In this document: positions 20,801 through 33,200 of the stretch, piece by piece
Layout: each line of letters starts with the position of its first letter
How positions within the stretch are numbered: position 1 is the first letter of the stretch
Source: Anas platyrhynchos
Lineage: Eukaryota; Chordata; Aves; Anseriformes; Anatidae
Assembly: GCF_047663525.1 (NCBI RefSeq)
Contig: NC_092603.1
Location: 2,252,001-2,316,000, forward strand
Reading direction: 5' to 3'
Length of the DNA: 64,000 nt
Program-made: the position numbers and the translations under genes
The notes under the pieces: model-generated
Told to the model about the DNA's origin: nothing
Database searches by the model: none
What the model saw: only the letters and a program-made list of their open reading frames with translations

Positions 20801-23800
20801 GGAGAGAACAGGGCTGGGGGACAGGGGACAAGGGATGGGGACACTACAGGGGGCTGGGGGACAGGGGACTTGGGGACAGAGGGATAAGGGACGGGGATGG
20901 GGACAGGGCAAGGACAGGGGACAGGGACAAGGATAAGGGACAGGGACAGGGGACAGGGATGGGGACAGGGGAGAGGGACAAGGATAACGGACAGGATAGG
21001 GGACAAGGATAAAGGATGGGGACAGGGACAGGGGACAGGGACAGGGCCCCACCTTGCGGCGCTTCTCAAAGTTGATCCAGCCGTTCTGCAGGAGAGGGAC
21101 ACGGCCATCAGCCTGGGGACACCCTGTCCCCAAGGACACCCCCTCCCCCAGGTTTGGGGACACCCCGCTGTGTCCCCCCCCCCCCATGGGGACACGTCCC
21201 CACCTCCAGCTCGTCCTTCATGGCCGCGTCCAGCATCACCAGGTCGCGGAGGAAGGTCCCCAGGTAGGGGACAACCCCCTGGAGGAGAGGGGACAAGAGG
21301 TGAGGGCGCGGTGGCCGCTGTCCCCGTTGTCACCCCCCCCCCAAATTGTCCCCTTGTCCCCGTCCCTCACCACGGGGCGCTGGTCCGAGGGGCGGCGTGG
21401 CTGGCGGCGTGGGGTGGTGTCCTGCGGGGTGTCCTGGGGGGGACATGGGGACACGGGGGGACATCAGGGGACATCAGGGGACATCAGGGGACAAGGGAAG
21501 GAGGCTGGGGACAGGGGACGTGGGGCTGGGATGGGGACAAGGGACAAAGGATGTGGTTGGGGACATGGGATGGGGACCGGGGACAAGGGATGGGGATGGG
21601 GGGCAAGGATGGGGACAAGGGACAAAGGACCATGGCTGGGGACATGGGATGGGGACGGGGACTGGGGACAAGGGACAGGATGGGGGGCAAGGATGGGGAC
21701 AAGGGACAGGGTTGGGGACATCACCGGGGACAAGTGTGGGGACAGCGGCAAAGGGCAAAAATTGGGACAAAGGAAGAGAGATCGGGACAAAAGACGGGGA
21801 TGAGGAAAAGCGGCAGGGTTGGGGACAAGGGACAAAGGTTTGGGGACAAGGGACAAGGGTTTGGGGACAAGGGACAGGGTTGGGGACAGACCTGGAAGAG
21901 CAGCTGGCGGCTGGCGCTGTAGTTGTCCTGCTCGGAGCAGATGGCGCTGAGCTCCTCGTAGCTCCGCTGCGCGTCCCTGCGGGGACAGGGGCTGAGCGTG
22001 TCCCCGTCCCTTGTCCCCTTGTCCCCTTGTCCCCTCGTCCCTTTGTCCCCTCGTCCCTTTGTCCCCTTGTCCCCGTACCGGCCGATCTCCTCCCAGCTGT
22101 GCTTGAGCCGGTGCACGGGGCTGGACTGCAGCGCCGAGACGATGGCGCAGAGGGACGAGAAGTTGCGCAGCGCGCGGCACTCCTGGGGACACACGGGGAC
22201 TGTCACCCCCCCCATGGGGACACCCCCACGGGGCGCCCCGGGCCCCCCCCCTAGGGATGGGGACGCCGCCAGAGGGGTCAGCGCAGGGGGGATGTCCCAT
22301 GTGGGGCACCGCCGTGGTGGCTGCCACCTCTGGGGTCACCTCTGTTGGGGACATCTCCGCTGGGGACACCTCTGGTGGGGACACCCCCACTGGGGACACC
22401 TCCATTTGGGACACCTCCTTTGGGGACACCTCCTTTGGGGTCACCACCATTGGGGTCACCTCCATTGGGTCCATTGGGGTCACCTCCCTTGGGGTCAACT
22501 CCATTGGGGTCACCTCCATTGGGGCCACCTCCATTGGGGTCACTGGTGTCACCTCCATTGGGGTCACCTCCATTGGGGTCACCTCGCTTGGGGCTACCTC
22601 CACTGGGGTCACCTCCAATGGGGTCACTTCTATTGGGGCCACCTCCCTTGGGGGTCACCTCCCTTGGGGCCACCTCCATTGGGGTCACCTCCATTGGGGT
22701 CACCTCGCTTGGGGCTACCTCCACTGGGGTCACCTCCAATGGGGTCACTTCTATTGGGGCCACCTCCCTTGGGGGTCACCTCCATTGGGGTCACCTCCCT
22801 TGGGGTCACTTCATTGGGTCCATTGGGGTCACCTCCACTGGGGTCACTTCTATTGGGGCCACCTCCCTTGGGGGTCACCTCCCTTGGGGCCACCTCCATT
22901 GGGGTCACCTCCATTGGGGTCACTTCCCTTGGGGCCATCTCCATTGGGGTCACTTCCATTGGGGTCACCTCCCTTGGGGCCACTTCCATTAGGGTCACTT
23001 CCATTGGGGTCACCTCCCTTGGGGCCACCTTCATTGGGGTCACCTCCATTGGGGCCACCTCCCTTGGGTCCATTGCGGTCACCGCCATTGGGGTCACCGC
23101 CACTGGGGTCACAGCCATTGGGGTCACCTCCCTTGGGGTCACCTCCCTTGGGGCCACCTCCATGGGGGTCACTTCCATTGGGTCCATTGGGGTCACCTCC
23201 CTTGGGGTCACCTCCCTTGGGGTCACCTCCCTTGGGGCCACTTCCATTGGGGTCTCTTCCATTGGGGTCACCTCCACTGGGGTCACCTCCACTGGGGTCA
23301 CTTCCATTGGGGCCATCTCCCTTGGGGTCACTTCCATTGGGTCCATTGGGGCCACCTCCCTTGGGGTCACCATCCCACCCCGACCAGGACCAACCCTCCC
23401 ACCCCATCCCCTCCCCGCTGACCTCAGCCACGCGGATCCACTTCTCCAGCAGGCGGGCGCGCTGGGGGGGCCGCAGCCCCGCGCCCCCCAGGCAGGAGCG
23501 CACCACGGCCCCCGCCAGGCGGTTGAACTGGCGCACGGTGGCGCGGACGCTGGGACAGGCGCGCTCCTGTCCCTTCTTGTCCCGCTGCGACCACAGCGCC
23601 CCCAAGCACTCGTAGGGCACCAGGCGGACAAAGAGGTCCTGGGGACATCGAGGGACAACGGGGTCGGGGGGCTGTGGGGGCGTGGGGACGTGGGGTGGGG
23701 GGGTGGGGGGTTGGGGGGTTGGGGGACGTGGGGACATGGTGTGGAGATGGGGACATGGGGACATGGGGACATGGGGATGGGGAGTTGTGGGGTTGGGGGA

Positions 23801-24525
23801 CATGGTGTGGAGATGGGGACATGGGGACATGGGGACGTGGGGATGGGGAGTTGTGGGGTTGGGGACATGGTGTGGAGATAGGGACATGGGTGTTAGGGGA
23901 CATGGGGACATGGATGTGGAGATGGGGACATCAAGGGACAATGGAGTCGGGGGGGGGCGTGGGGACGTGGGGATGGGGAGTTATGGGGTTGGGGGACATG
24001 GTGTGGAGATGGGGACATGGGGACATGGGCATAGAGGGACATGGGGACATGGGATGGGGAGTTATGGGGTTGTAGGACGTGGGGACATGGTGTGGAGATG
24101 GGGACATCAAGGGACATGGGTACATGGGGACACAACACTGCCATGGGGACATCGAGGCACATTAGGGCCGTTTTTCTTCGGGATACAGGATTTTGTTCGA
24201 TTTTGGGGGATGGAGGATTTTTGGGGTGTTTATGGGGGACACAGGACTTTCAGGGTGCAGTTTGGGGGGATTTGGGGTATACAGGACTTTTGGGATACAG
24301 TTTTGGGGGAAAGAATTTTTGGGGTACATTTTTTGGGGATACAGGACTTTTGGGGTGCATTTTTTCAGGGTAACGGATTTTGGGGTATTTTTTTTTTAAG
24401 GCTCCGGGATTTTGGGGGGGCGCGTGACTTTTGGGGTGCCTCTTTTTGGGGTGCTCACCGCCTCCATCAGCGTCAGCTGCTCGGCCACCTCCTGCGCCTG
24501 GAAGGCGAGGATGTCCAGGGGGTCG

Positions 24526-24556
<31 letters not shown>

Positions 24557-27500
24557 TGTCCCCGTCCCCGTCGGGCTGTGGGGTGGGGGGCTCGGGGGGG
24601 GCTCCCCGCAGGTTCTCCAGGCGCCGCCCCACTTCCGAGCCCGGTTCCAGGACCCCCACCAGGCGCTCGGCCAGGGGGGTGGTGGGGGGGCCCCCGAAAT
24701 CTTCGGGGTACCCGTCCAGCCAGGCGCCGAGCAGCGCCGCCAGCGCCCTGCGGGGACACCGAGAGGGACGGGGACAGGGACGGGGTGGAAATGGGGACGG
24801 GGACATGGGGACAGGGACATGGGGACGGGGTCGTCACTCACCCCTTGGCCTCAGCCACCTCCGGGGAGCTGGGGGCTGCCGAGAACCCCCCCATTTCTTC
24901 CAGCCTGGGGGGGACACGGGGAGGGGGTCAGAGCTAATAAATGTCCCCGATAAATGTCCCCAAGACCCCAATAAATGTCCCCAAGACCCCATATAATGTC
25001 CCCAAGACCCCATACGATGTCCCCAAGTGCCCACAAAATATCCCAAAGACCCCCCCACAAAGCTCCCAGCCCCCCCCAATGTCCCCAAGTCCCCCCACAA
25101 TGTCCCCAAGACCCCAATAAATGTCCCCAAGACCCCATGCAACGTCCCCAAGCACCCACAAAATATCCCAAAGCCCCCCACAATGTCCCCAAGCTCCCCC
25201 CAATGTCCCCAAGCCCCCATGTAGCGCCCTCAAGACCCCATGCAATGTCCCCAAGCACCCACAAAATATCCCAAAGCCCCCCCCAATGTCCCCAAGCCCC
25301 CCCAACATCCCCAAGCACCCCCACAATGTCACCAAGACCCCATGTAATGTCCCGAAGACCCCATGCGATGTCCCCAAGTGCCCATAAAATATTCCCAAGC
25401 GCCCCCCCAATGTCTCCAAGCCCCCAACTATGTCCCAAGCCTCCATGTAACATCCCCAAGACCCCATGCAATGTCCCCAAGCGCCCATGTAACGTCCCCA
25501 AGCCCCCCCACAACGTCCCCAAGCCCCCCCACAATGTCCCCAAGCACCCACAAAATATCCCCAAGCCCCCCCCCAACGTCCCCAAGCCCCCCCACAACGT
25601 CCCAAGCCCCCATGTAATGTCCCCAAGCCCCCATGCGATGTCCCCAAGCACCCACAAAACATCCCCAAGCCCCCCCACAACGTCCCCAAGCCCCCCCACA
25701 ACATCCCCAAGCCCCCCCACAATGTCCCCAAGCCCCCCCCAACGTCCCCAAGCCCCCCCCCAAATGTCCCCAAGCACCCACAAAATATCCCCAAGCCCCC
25801 CCCCAACGTCCCCAAGCCCCCCCACAATGTCCCCAAGCCCCCATGTAACATCCCCAAGACCCCATGAAATGTCCCAAAGCACCCACAAAATATCCCAAAG
25901 AACCCCCCCAAAGCCCCCAGCCCCCCACAACATCCCCAAGCCCCCCCACAATGTCCCCAAGCCCCCCACAACATCCCCAAGCCCCCCCCCAAATGTCCCC
26001 AAGCACCCACAAAATATCCCCAGGCCCCCAAACAACGTCCCCAAGCCCCCACCCAACGTCCCCAAGTCCCCCCCAACGTCCCCGCGCCCCCACCTGGCGA
26101 GCAGCAGGCGCAGGACGTCGTGGGGCTGGGTGAAGGCACGGAAGGTGGCGAGGAAGGTGGGGACGAAGGCTCCGTCCCCACGGGCGGGGGCCTCCAGCAG
26201 GTGCCGCACCAGGCGAGGGAGGGGGGCGGCGCGCAGCAGGCGGGCGGGGGGGCGCCCCCGGGCCGGGGGGCCAGGGTGAAGACGGCGTCGTCCTCGCGCA
26301 CCTCCGCCTGCGCCGCGGGGCCGGGGCACCGGGTGGTGGTACCGGGTGGTGGCATCGGGTGGTACCATCGCCCCATGGCACCCATAGGCCCCCAGTGGCA
26401 CCCATTGACACCCAATGGCACCCAACAGCACCCACTGCCCCCCCAGATGATGTCATTGACCCCCATTGACCCCCATTGACCCCCAATGGCACCCAGCACC
26501 CAACGGCACCCATCACCACTCAATGGCACCCATTGACACCCAATGGCACCCAACAGCACCCACTGCCCCCCCAGATGATGTCATTGACCCCCAATGGCAT
26601 CCATTGATCCCCAATGGCACCCAACACCCAATGGCACCTATTCCCACTCAATGGCACCCATCGCCCCCCAATGGCACCCATTGACCCCCAATGGCACCCA
26701 ACAGCACCCATTGCCCCCCAGATGATGTCATTGACCCCCAATGACCCACATTGACCCCCATTGACCCCCAATGACACCCGTTGACCCCCAATGGCACTCA
26801 GCACCCAATGGCACCCATCACCACCCAATGGTACCCATTGACACCCAATGGCACCCAACAGCACCCACTGCCCCCCCAGATGACGTCATGGACCCCCAAT
26901 GGCACCCATTGACCCCCAATGGCACCCAACACCACCCATCACCACCCAATGGCATCCGTTGCTCCCCAATGGCACCCATAGCCCCCCAATGGCACCCATC
27001 ACCACCCAATGGTACCCATTGCCCCCCAGTGGCACCCAACAGCACCCATTGCCCCCCCAGATGATGTCATTGACCCCCAATGACACCCATTGCTCCCCAA
27101 GGGCACCCAGCACCCAACAGCACCCATCACCACCCAATGGCACCCATCGCCCCCCAATGGCACTCAACAGCACCCATTGCCCCCCCAGATGACATCATTG
27201 ACCCCCAATGGCACCCATTGCTCCCCAAGGGCACCCAACACCCAACGGCACTCATCACCACCCAATGGCACCCATCACCCCCCAGGTGGCACCCAACAGC
27301 ACCCACTGCCCCTAATGGCACCCACCTGAACCCACTGCCCCCCAAAAACACCCATCACCCCCAGCGGCACCCAACTGAACCATTGCCCCCCAGTATCACC
27401 CAACAGCACCCATCACCCCCAATGGCACCCAACACCACCCACCGCCCCCCAGTGTCACCCCCCACCCCCCACCCGGGCCGCAATGTCCCCACGGCCCCCC

Positions 27501-27658
27501 CACCCCCTCCCCGTCCATGCCCACCCCCACCCCGCTCTCACCTGGGGGGGGTCCTCGTCGGGGGGGCAGGGCCGGTAGGAGCTGAGCACCACCCCCGGCT
27601 CCTGGCCCAGGGGGGGCCGGGCCCCCTCCAGCAGCGCCCGCAGCGCCCGCGGGAGCAT
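17873..27658 (-). CDS. RGL2: RGL2 (Rlf), Ral guanine-nucleotide exchange factor
   Basis: RGL2 is a Ras effector that activates RalA/RalB. Sixteen exons: 27542..27658, 26094..26307, 24842..24904, 24459..24747, 23423..23638, 22079..22182, 21892..21976, 21371..21433, 21204..21278, 21053..21085, 19999..20120, 18936..19024, 18704..18828, 18360..18606, 18158..18272, 17873..18074. It starts MLPRALRALL like human. Exons 2-4 form the REM region (VPTFLATFRAFT, DGYPEDFG), 5-11 the CDC25 RasGEF domain (PSVRATVRQFNRLAGAVV, LLEKWIRVAE, VPYLGTFLRDLVMLDAAMKD), 14-16 the Ras-association domain (MELHNGSLYKSIL, SANVFYAM). The end is FPKIKATGRKLTRALF and TAA. Exons 2, 12, 13, 14 and 16 have lengths that do not fit their splice phases, each with a frame change at a G/C run; the rest agree. 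Confidence 0.94.
19060..19985. repeat. CACCCCATAAGGCCC satellite in RGL2 intron 11
   Basis: Units of about 18-20 bp alternate ACCACCCCATAAGGCCC, CACAGGGCCCTGCC and ATAGGGACATC and fill the intron between exons 12 and 11. Confidence 0.85.
20150..21045. repeat. GGGGACATGGGGATGGG satellite in RGL2 intron 10
   Basis: Units such as GGGGTTGGGGACATGGGGAT change towards GGGGACAGGGACAAGGAT near 20800-21040. It is purine-rich on the plus strand and open in several frames. Confidence 0.85.
21435..21890. repeat. GGGGACAAGGGACA satellite in RGL2 intron 7
   Basis: Units of GGGACAAGGGAC, GGGGATGGGG and TTGGGGACAAGG fill the intron between exons 8 and 7. Confidence 0.75.
22260..23380. repeat. 18-bp minisatellite in RGL2 intron 5
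   Basis: About 60 copies of GGGGTCACCTCCATTGG with C/T variants (CCCTTGG, CACTGG, CTTCCATT). Because the unit is 18 bp, long frames stay open on both strands (Leu-Gly-Ser-Pro or Val-Thr-Pro repeats); they are not genes. Confidence 0.93.
23650..24150. repeat. GGGGACATGGTGTGGAGAT satellite in RGL2 intron 4
   Basis: Units of GGGGACATGGTGTGGAGATG and GGGGAGTTGTGGGGTTGG repeat with a higher-order period near 75 bp. Confidence 0.85.
24165..24440. repeat. Short TTTTGGGG/ATACAGGACTT repeat
   Basis: About 280 bp before RGL2 exon 4 hold degenerate units such as GGATACAGGACTTTTGGGG with TTTTTTGGGG spacers. It is a second repeat family in the same intron and holds no gene. Confidence 0.6.
24930..26090. 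repeat. TGTCCCCAAGCCCCC minisatellite in RGL2 intron 2
   Basis: Units of about 21 bp such as CACAATGTCCCCAAGCCCCC, with CCCATGTAA and CACCCACAAAATATCCC variants in a higher-order order, fill the 1.19-kb intron. Confidence 0.9.
26340..27480. repeat. CCCAATGGCACCCA minisatellite in RGL2 intron 1
   Basis: Words CCCCCAATGGCACCCA, CACCCAACAGCACCCA and CCCCCCAGATGATGTCATTGA recur in blocks of about 150-190 bp, so a short repeat lies inside a longer one. It fills the intron after the first coding exon. Confidence 0.9.
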
Positions 27659-27689
27659 GGGGCGCCCCACGGCTCCGACCCACGGCTCC

Positions 27690-29930
27690 GACCCACGGCG
27701 TGGTCAGCCCCACGGCACGGGCATGGCGGGGGGGGGGGCCTGGGCGAGAGGGGGGGCCCTCAGCACCCACTGGCTGCCCCACAGCATCCCAGTGGTGCTC
27801 CCAGTGCTGCCCCATTGCATCCCAGTTGTGCTCCCAGTGCTCCCAGTGCTGCCCCATAGCATCCCAGTGCTCCCAGTGAAGTCCCATAGCATCCCAGTGG
27901 TGCTCCCAGTGCTGTCCCACAGCATCCCAGTAGTGTTCCAGTGCTTCCAGTGCTGCCCCATAGCATCCCAGTGGTGCTCCCAGTGCTGTCCCATAGTATC
28001 CCAGTGCTCCCAGTACTGTCCCATAGTATCCCAGTGGTCTTCCCCAGTGCTCCCAGTGCTGCCCCATAGCATCCCAGTGCTCCCAGTGACACCCCATTTC
28101 ATCCCAGTGCTCTTGTGCTGCCCCACAGCATCCCAGTGGTGCTCCCAGTGCTGTCCCAAAGCATCCCAGTGCTCCCAGTACTGTCCCATACTATCCCAGT
28201 GGTGCATCCAGTGCTCCCAGTGCTGCCCTGTAGCATCCCAGTGCTCCCAGTTAAGTTCCATAGCAGGCCAGTGCTCCCAGTGATGCCCCACAGAATCCCA
28301 GTGCTCTTGTGCTGCCCCACAGCATCCCAGTGGTGCTCCAGTGCTCCCAGTGCTGCCCCATAACATCCCAGTGCTCCCAGTGATGCCCCATAGCATCCCA
28401 GTGTTCTTGTGCTGCCCCATAGCATCCCAGTGGTGCTCCCCAGTGCTCCCAGTGAAGTCCCATAGTATCCCAGTGGTGCTTCCAGTGCTCCCAGTGCTGT
28501 CCCATAGCATCCCAGTGCTCCCAGTACTGTCCCATAGTATCCCAGTGGTGCTCGCAGTGCTCCCAGTGTTGCCCTGTAGCATCCCAGTGTTCCCAGTGAA
28601 GTCCCATAGCATCCTAGTGGTGCTCCCCAGTGCTCCCAGTGCTGCCCTGTAGCATCCCAGTGCTCCCAGTGATGCCCCACAGCATCCCAGTGCTCTTGTG
28701 CTGCCCCATAGCATGCCAGTGGTGCTCCCCAGTGCTCCCAGTGCTGTCCCATAGCATCCCAGTGCTCCAGTGCTGCCCCGCAGCATCCCAGTGCTCCCAG
28801 TACTCCCATCCTGTGCTGTCCCACAGCTCCCAGTATGACTAGTGCTCTCTCAGTGCAGTCCCACAGCACCCCAGCGCCACCCAGTGCCGTCCCACAGCAT
28901 CCCATGGTGACCAGTGCTATCTCCAGTGCTCCCAGTGCCGTCCCATAGCATCCCAGTGCTATCCTCCGGAGCTCCCAGTGCTGCCCCCCAGTGCTCCCAG
29001 TGCCTCCCTGCAGCTCCCTCTCGAGCCTCCACCCCCCGGTCCCTGCGCCCAGTACCCCCAGTACCCCCAGTCCCGTACTCCCAGTCCCAGCCCCCCGTGC
29101 TCCCCCAGTCCCTGCTCCCAGTAACCCCGTCCCTCACCCCCAGTGCTCCCAGTACCTCCCAGTGCCTGCTTCCAGTCTCCCCATTCCTCTTCCCAGCAAC
29201 ACCGCTTCCTGTTCCCAGCGCTCCCAGTCCCCGCTCCCAGTCCCCGTCCCCTCAGCCCCCTGCTCCCAGTGCTCCCAGTTCTCCCAGTCCAAGCTCCCAG
29301 TCTCCTCCCCTCAGCCCCCTGCTCCCAGTGCTCCCAGTGCTCCCAGTCCCTCCCAGTGCCCCCACTTCCTCCCAGTGCCCCCACTCCATCCCAGTGCTCC
29401 CGGTCCCTGCTCCCAGTGCTCCCAGTGCTCCCAGTTCTCCAGTCCAAGCTCCCAGTCTCCTCCCCTCAGCTCCCTGCTCCCAGTGCTCCCAGTCCCTCCA
29501 GTGCTCCCACTTCCTCCCAGTGCCCCCACTCCATCCCAGTGCTCCCGGTCCCTGCTCCCAGTGCTCCCAGTCCCTCCCAGTCCCCCCAGTGCCCCCAGTG
29601 CCCGCTCCCAGTGCCCCCAGTTCCCCTCCCCAGCCCCGCCACCACTTCCTGTTCCCGCTCCCCGCTCCCAGTCCCTCCCAGTCCCACCTCCCAGCGCCCC
29701 CGTCCCCCAACCCCAGCCCCCCCAGCGCCCCCAGTGCCCCCAGTTCCCCCTCCCAGTCCCTCCCAGTGCCCCCAGTTCCTCCTCCCAGTGCCCCCAGTTC
29801 CTCCCCCCAGCCCCTCCCAGTCGCTCCTCCCAGCACTCCCCGCTTCCTGCCCAGCTCCCCCACTGCCTCCCAGTGCTCCCAGTGCCTCCCAGTGCTCCCA
29901 GTACCCCCCAGTCCCCCCCCTCCCCCCCCC
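27690..29930. repeat. AGCATCCCAGTGCTCCCAGTG array before RGL2
   Basis: From 27,770 to 28,900 units of CCCATAGCATCCCAGTGCTCC repeat. From 28,900 to 29,930 they become CTCCCAGTGCTCCCAGTCCC. The array lies between the RGL2 start codon and its likely non-coding first exon, so it is probably a 5'-UTR intron. Confidence 0.85.
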
Positions 29931-29933
29931 CCC

Positions 29934-30028
29934 ACCTGCAGCCGAGGCCCCGCAGCGCCGGGGCCGGGGAGGGGAGGGGGGAGCGGGGCGGCCGCAAAGC
30001 CCGGCCCGGAGCCGGAGCCGCCGCGGAA

Positions 30029-30066
<38 letters not shown>

Positions 30067-30132
30067 CCCCCGGGCGCGGCCGCTCGCAAAACCCGGAGCT
30101 GGATCCGCGGACCGGAGCCAGTCCCATAAATA
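29934..30132 (-). promoter_or_regulatory. RGL2 non-coding first exon and promoter
   Basis: A CpG-rich segment has a good donor on the minus strand at 29933 (CTGCAG then GTGGGG) and a (GGAGCC)n hexanucleotide run near 30008-30066 (plus orientation). TATTTATG (plus CATAAATA, about 30125-30132) could act as a TATA element. It lies only about 50-60 bp from the TAPBP poly(A) signal. Confidence 0.6.
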
Positions 30133-30184
30133 CAGGGGGGGGAACAAGGAGAGGCGGGGACGGCGTTTTGGGGTGAAAAACGGC

Positions 30185-30190
30185 TTTATT
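30185..30190 (-). terminator. TAPBP poly(A) signal
   Basis: TTTATT on plus is AATAAA on minus, 35 bp after the TAPBP stop codon. Confidence 0.85.
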
Positions 30191-30224
30191 GGCAACCGTG
30201 GAGTCCGGGGGTCCGTCTTCGGTG

Positions 30225-33200
30225 TCACTGCGATTTCTGTGGGGAGCGGGGGGGGGGCGGGTGAGGATGGGGGGGGGATATAGGGACGGGGGGGGGGCGC
30301 TGGGGGCCCCTGGGGACGGGGACGTTACCTTGGGGGTCCTGGGGGCGCGGGGCTGTGGGGAGAGAGAGAGGGACATGGGGACACTGCGGGGACATGGGGA
30401 CACTGGGGGACATTGGGGGTATTGGGGGGCGTGGGGGGATGTGGGGACATTGGGGGACATTGGGGGCATTGGGGACACTGGGGGGCGTGGGGACATTGGG
30501 GGGCGTGGGGGGATGTGGGGGGATGTGAGGACATTGGGGGACACTGGGGGGATGTGGGGACACTGGGGGATATTGGGGGGACATGGGGACATTGGGGACA
30601 TTGAGGGGACTTGGGGACATTGGCGGGACATGGGGGGACGTGGGGGACATGGGGTCATTGGGGGGATGTGTGGACATTGAGGGACATTGGGGGCATTGGG
30701 GGGATGTGGGGACATTGGGGACATTGGAGGGCATGGGGGGACGTGAGGACATTGGGGACATTGAGGGGACTTGGGGACATTGGGGACATTGGGGGGATGT
30801 GGGGACATTGGGGACAATGGGGGACATGGGGACACTGGGGGGTGTGGGGGGATGTGGGGACACTAGGGGGACATTGGGGGGATGTGGGGACATGGGAAGG
30901 GGTGGGGACATGGGGATATGGGGACATTGGGGACATTGGGGACATTGGGGGGACATGGGGACATGGGGACATTGGGGGACATTGGGGGGACTTGGGGACA
31001 TTGGGACATGGGGGATATTGGGAAATGGGGGATATGGGGACATAGGACAGGGTGGGGACATGGGGACATTGGGGGGACGTGGGGGAACGTGGGGGGACAG
31101 GGGGACATCGAGGGGTGCAGGGGGCCAGGAGGGGACATGGGGACAGGGCTGTCACTCACGGGCAGGGCTCAGGCAGCGCACGAGGCCGCAGAGGGCGACG
31201 GCCACCAGGAAGAGCCCCAGAGCGTCCTCCAGGGAGGGACCCTCGGAGCCTGCGGGGACAGGGACAGGACGGGGACAGCCTCAGTGTCCCCTGGTGTCCC
31301 CAACCCCGGTTCCAACATCCCCCGGTGTCCCCAGCCCCAGTCCCAGTGTCCCCAACCCTGATCCCGATGTCCCTTTGACACTCCCATACAAGGTCCCAAT
31401 GTCCCTCAGTGTCCCCTACCCCGGTCCCTATGTCCCTTGGTGTCCCCAACCCTGATCCCAATGTCCCTTAGACCCTCCCAACCCCAGTCCCAATGTCCCC
31501 AGCCCCAGTCCCAGTCCCCCTCAGTGTCCCCAACCCCAGACCCAATGTCCCTTGTTGTCCCCAGCCCTGGTCCCGATGTCCCTTAGACCCTCCCAACCCA
31601 GTCCCAATGTCCCCTGGTGCCCCCAACCCCAGTCCCAGTGTCCCCTAACCCAGTCCCAATGTCCCTTAGTGTCCTTAACCCTTGTCCCCATATCCTAGAT
31701 GTCCCCTCAGCACCTCCCATCCATGCCCCTCAGTGTCCCCAACCCCAGTCTCAATGTCCCCCAGTGTCCCCAACCCTGATCCCAGTGTCCCTTAGACCCT
31801 CCCAACCCTGGTCCCAATGTCCGTCAATGTCCCCAGCCCAGTCCCAATGTCCCTGGTGTCCCCAACCCCAGTCCCAGTGTCCCCCAGTGTCCCCAGCCCT
31901 GATCCCAATGTCCCTTAGACCCTCCCAACCCAGTCCCAATGTCCCCAGGTGTCCCCAACCCCAATCCCAATATCCCTTTGACACTCCCATACAAGGTCCC
32001 AATGTCCCCTGGTGTCCCCAACCCTGGTCCCAGTGTCCCTCAGTGTCCCCAACCTTGATCTCAATGTCCCTTAGACCCTCCCAGCCCCAGTCCCAATGTC
32101 CCGTGGTGTCCCCAACCCTGATCCCAATGTCCCTTTGACACTCCCATACAAGGTCCCAATGTCCCTCAATGTCCCCTACCCCAGTCCCAATGTCCCCTGG
32201 TGTCCCCAACCTTGATCCCAATGTCCCTTAGACCCGCCCAACCCCAGTCCCAACATCCCCTGGTGTCCCCAACCCCAATCCCAATGTTCCTTAGCCCGGT
32301 CCCAATGTCCCCCAGTGTCCCCAACCCCAGTCCCAATGTCCCTTGGTGTCCCCAACCCTGATCCCAACGTCCCCTGGTGTCCCCAACCCCAATCCCAATG
32401 TCCCTTACCCCCTCCCAACCCTAGACCCAACGTCCCCAAGTGTCCCCAACCCACATCCCGATGTCCCCCCCCTACCCGCCAGCTGTAGCTGGACGGTGGC
32501 GCGCAGCGGGGCGTCGAGCGCCGGGTGGGTGACAACGCAGGTGTAGACGTCCCCGTGGTTTTGGGGTCGGGCGGGGGGCAGCACCGTCCCCACGCTGCGG
32601 CTGTAGGTGCCATCGGGTCCCTGCCGGTGGCCCGAGCTCCAGGTGTCGGCCACCGGGGCCGATGTCCCCGAGCCCGCGGCGCGGCGCCACCAGGTCACCG
32701 CCGCGTCCAGGGGGTAGAAGCCGGCCACGTGGCACCGCAGCTCCGCCGCCGCCCCGGGGCCACCACCAGCGGCCGGGGGGACAGCGTCACCTTGGGGGGC
32801 TCTGGGGGACACGGGGAAGGGGGTGGGTCCGGTACGGCCCCGTATGGACCGGTCCGATCCCCTATATGGGTGCTGGGGGGGGCTGGTGCCTGATTCCGTT
32901 CCCATATGGGGTCTTATAGGGGATTATGGACCAGTCCCATATAGCCCATATGGCCCCATCGGGTATGGCTCAGCCCCATATAACCTATATGGACCAGTCC
33001 CTTCCCCTATATGGGTGCTGGGGGAAGCTGGTGCCCGATCCCATTTCCCCCATGGGGTCTTATAGGGGATAACGGACTGGTCCCATACAGCCCATATGGT
33101 CTGGTCTGATATGGCTCAGCCCCCATATAGCACTTATGGACCGGTCCTTTCCCCTATATGGGTGGTGGTGGGGGCTGGTGCCTGATTCCATTCCCATATG

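Noticed and set aside
22260-23380. CRISPR-like array of regular repeats
   Set aside because: There are no unique spacers; adjacent units are degenerate copies, and the setting is a vertebrate intron.
18994-27600. Several 300-600-codon frames in RGL2 introns
   Set aside because: They lie wholly in minisatellites with periods divisible by three, are open on both strands and encode simple repeats.
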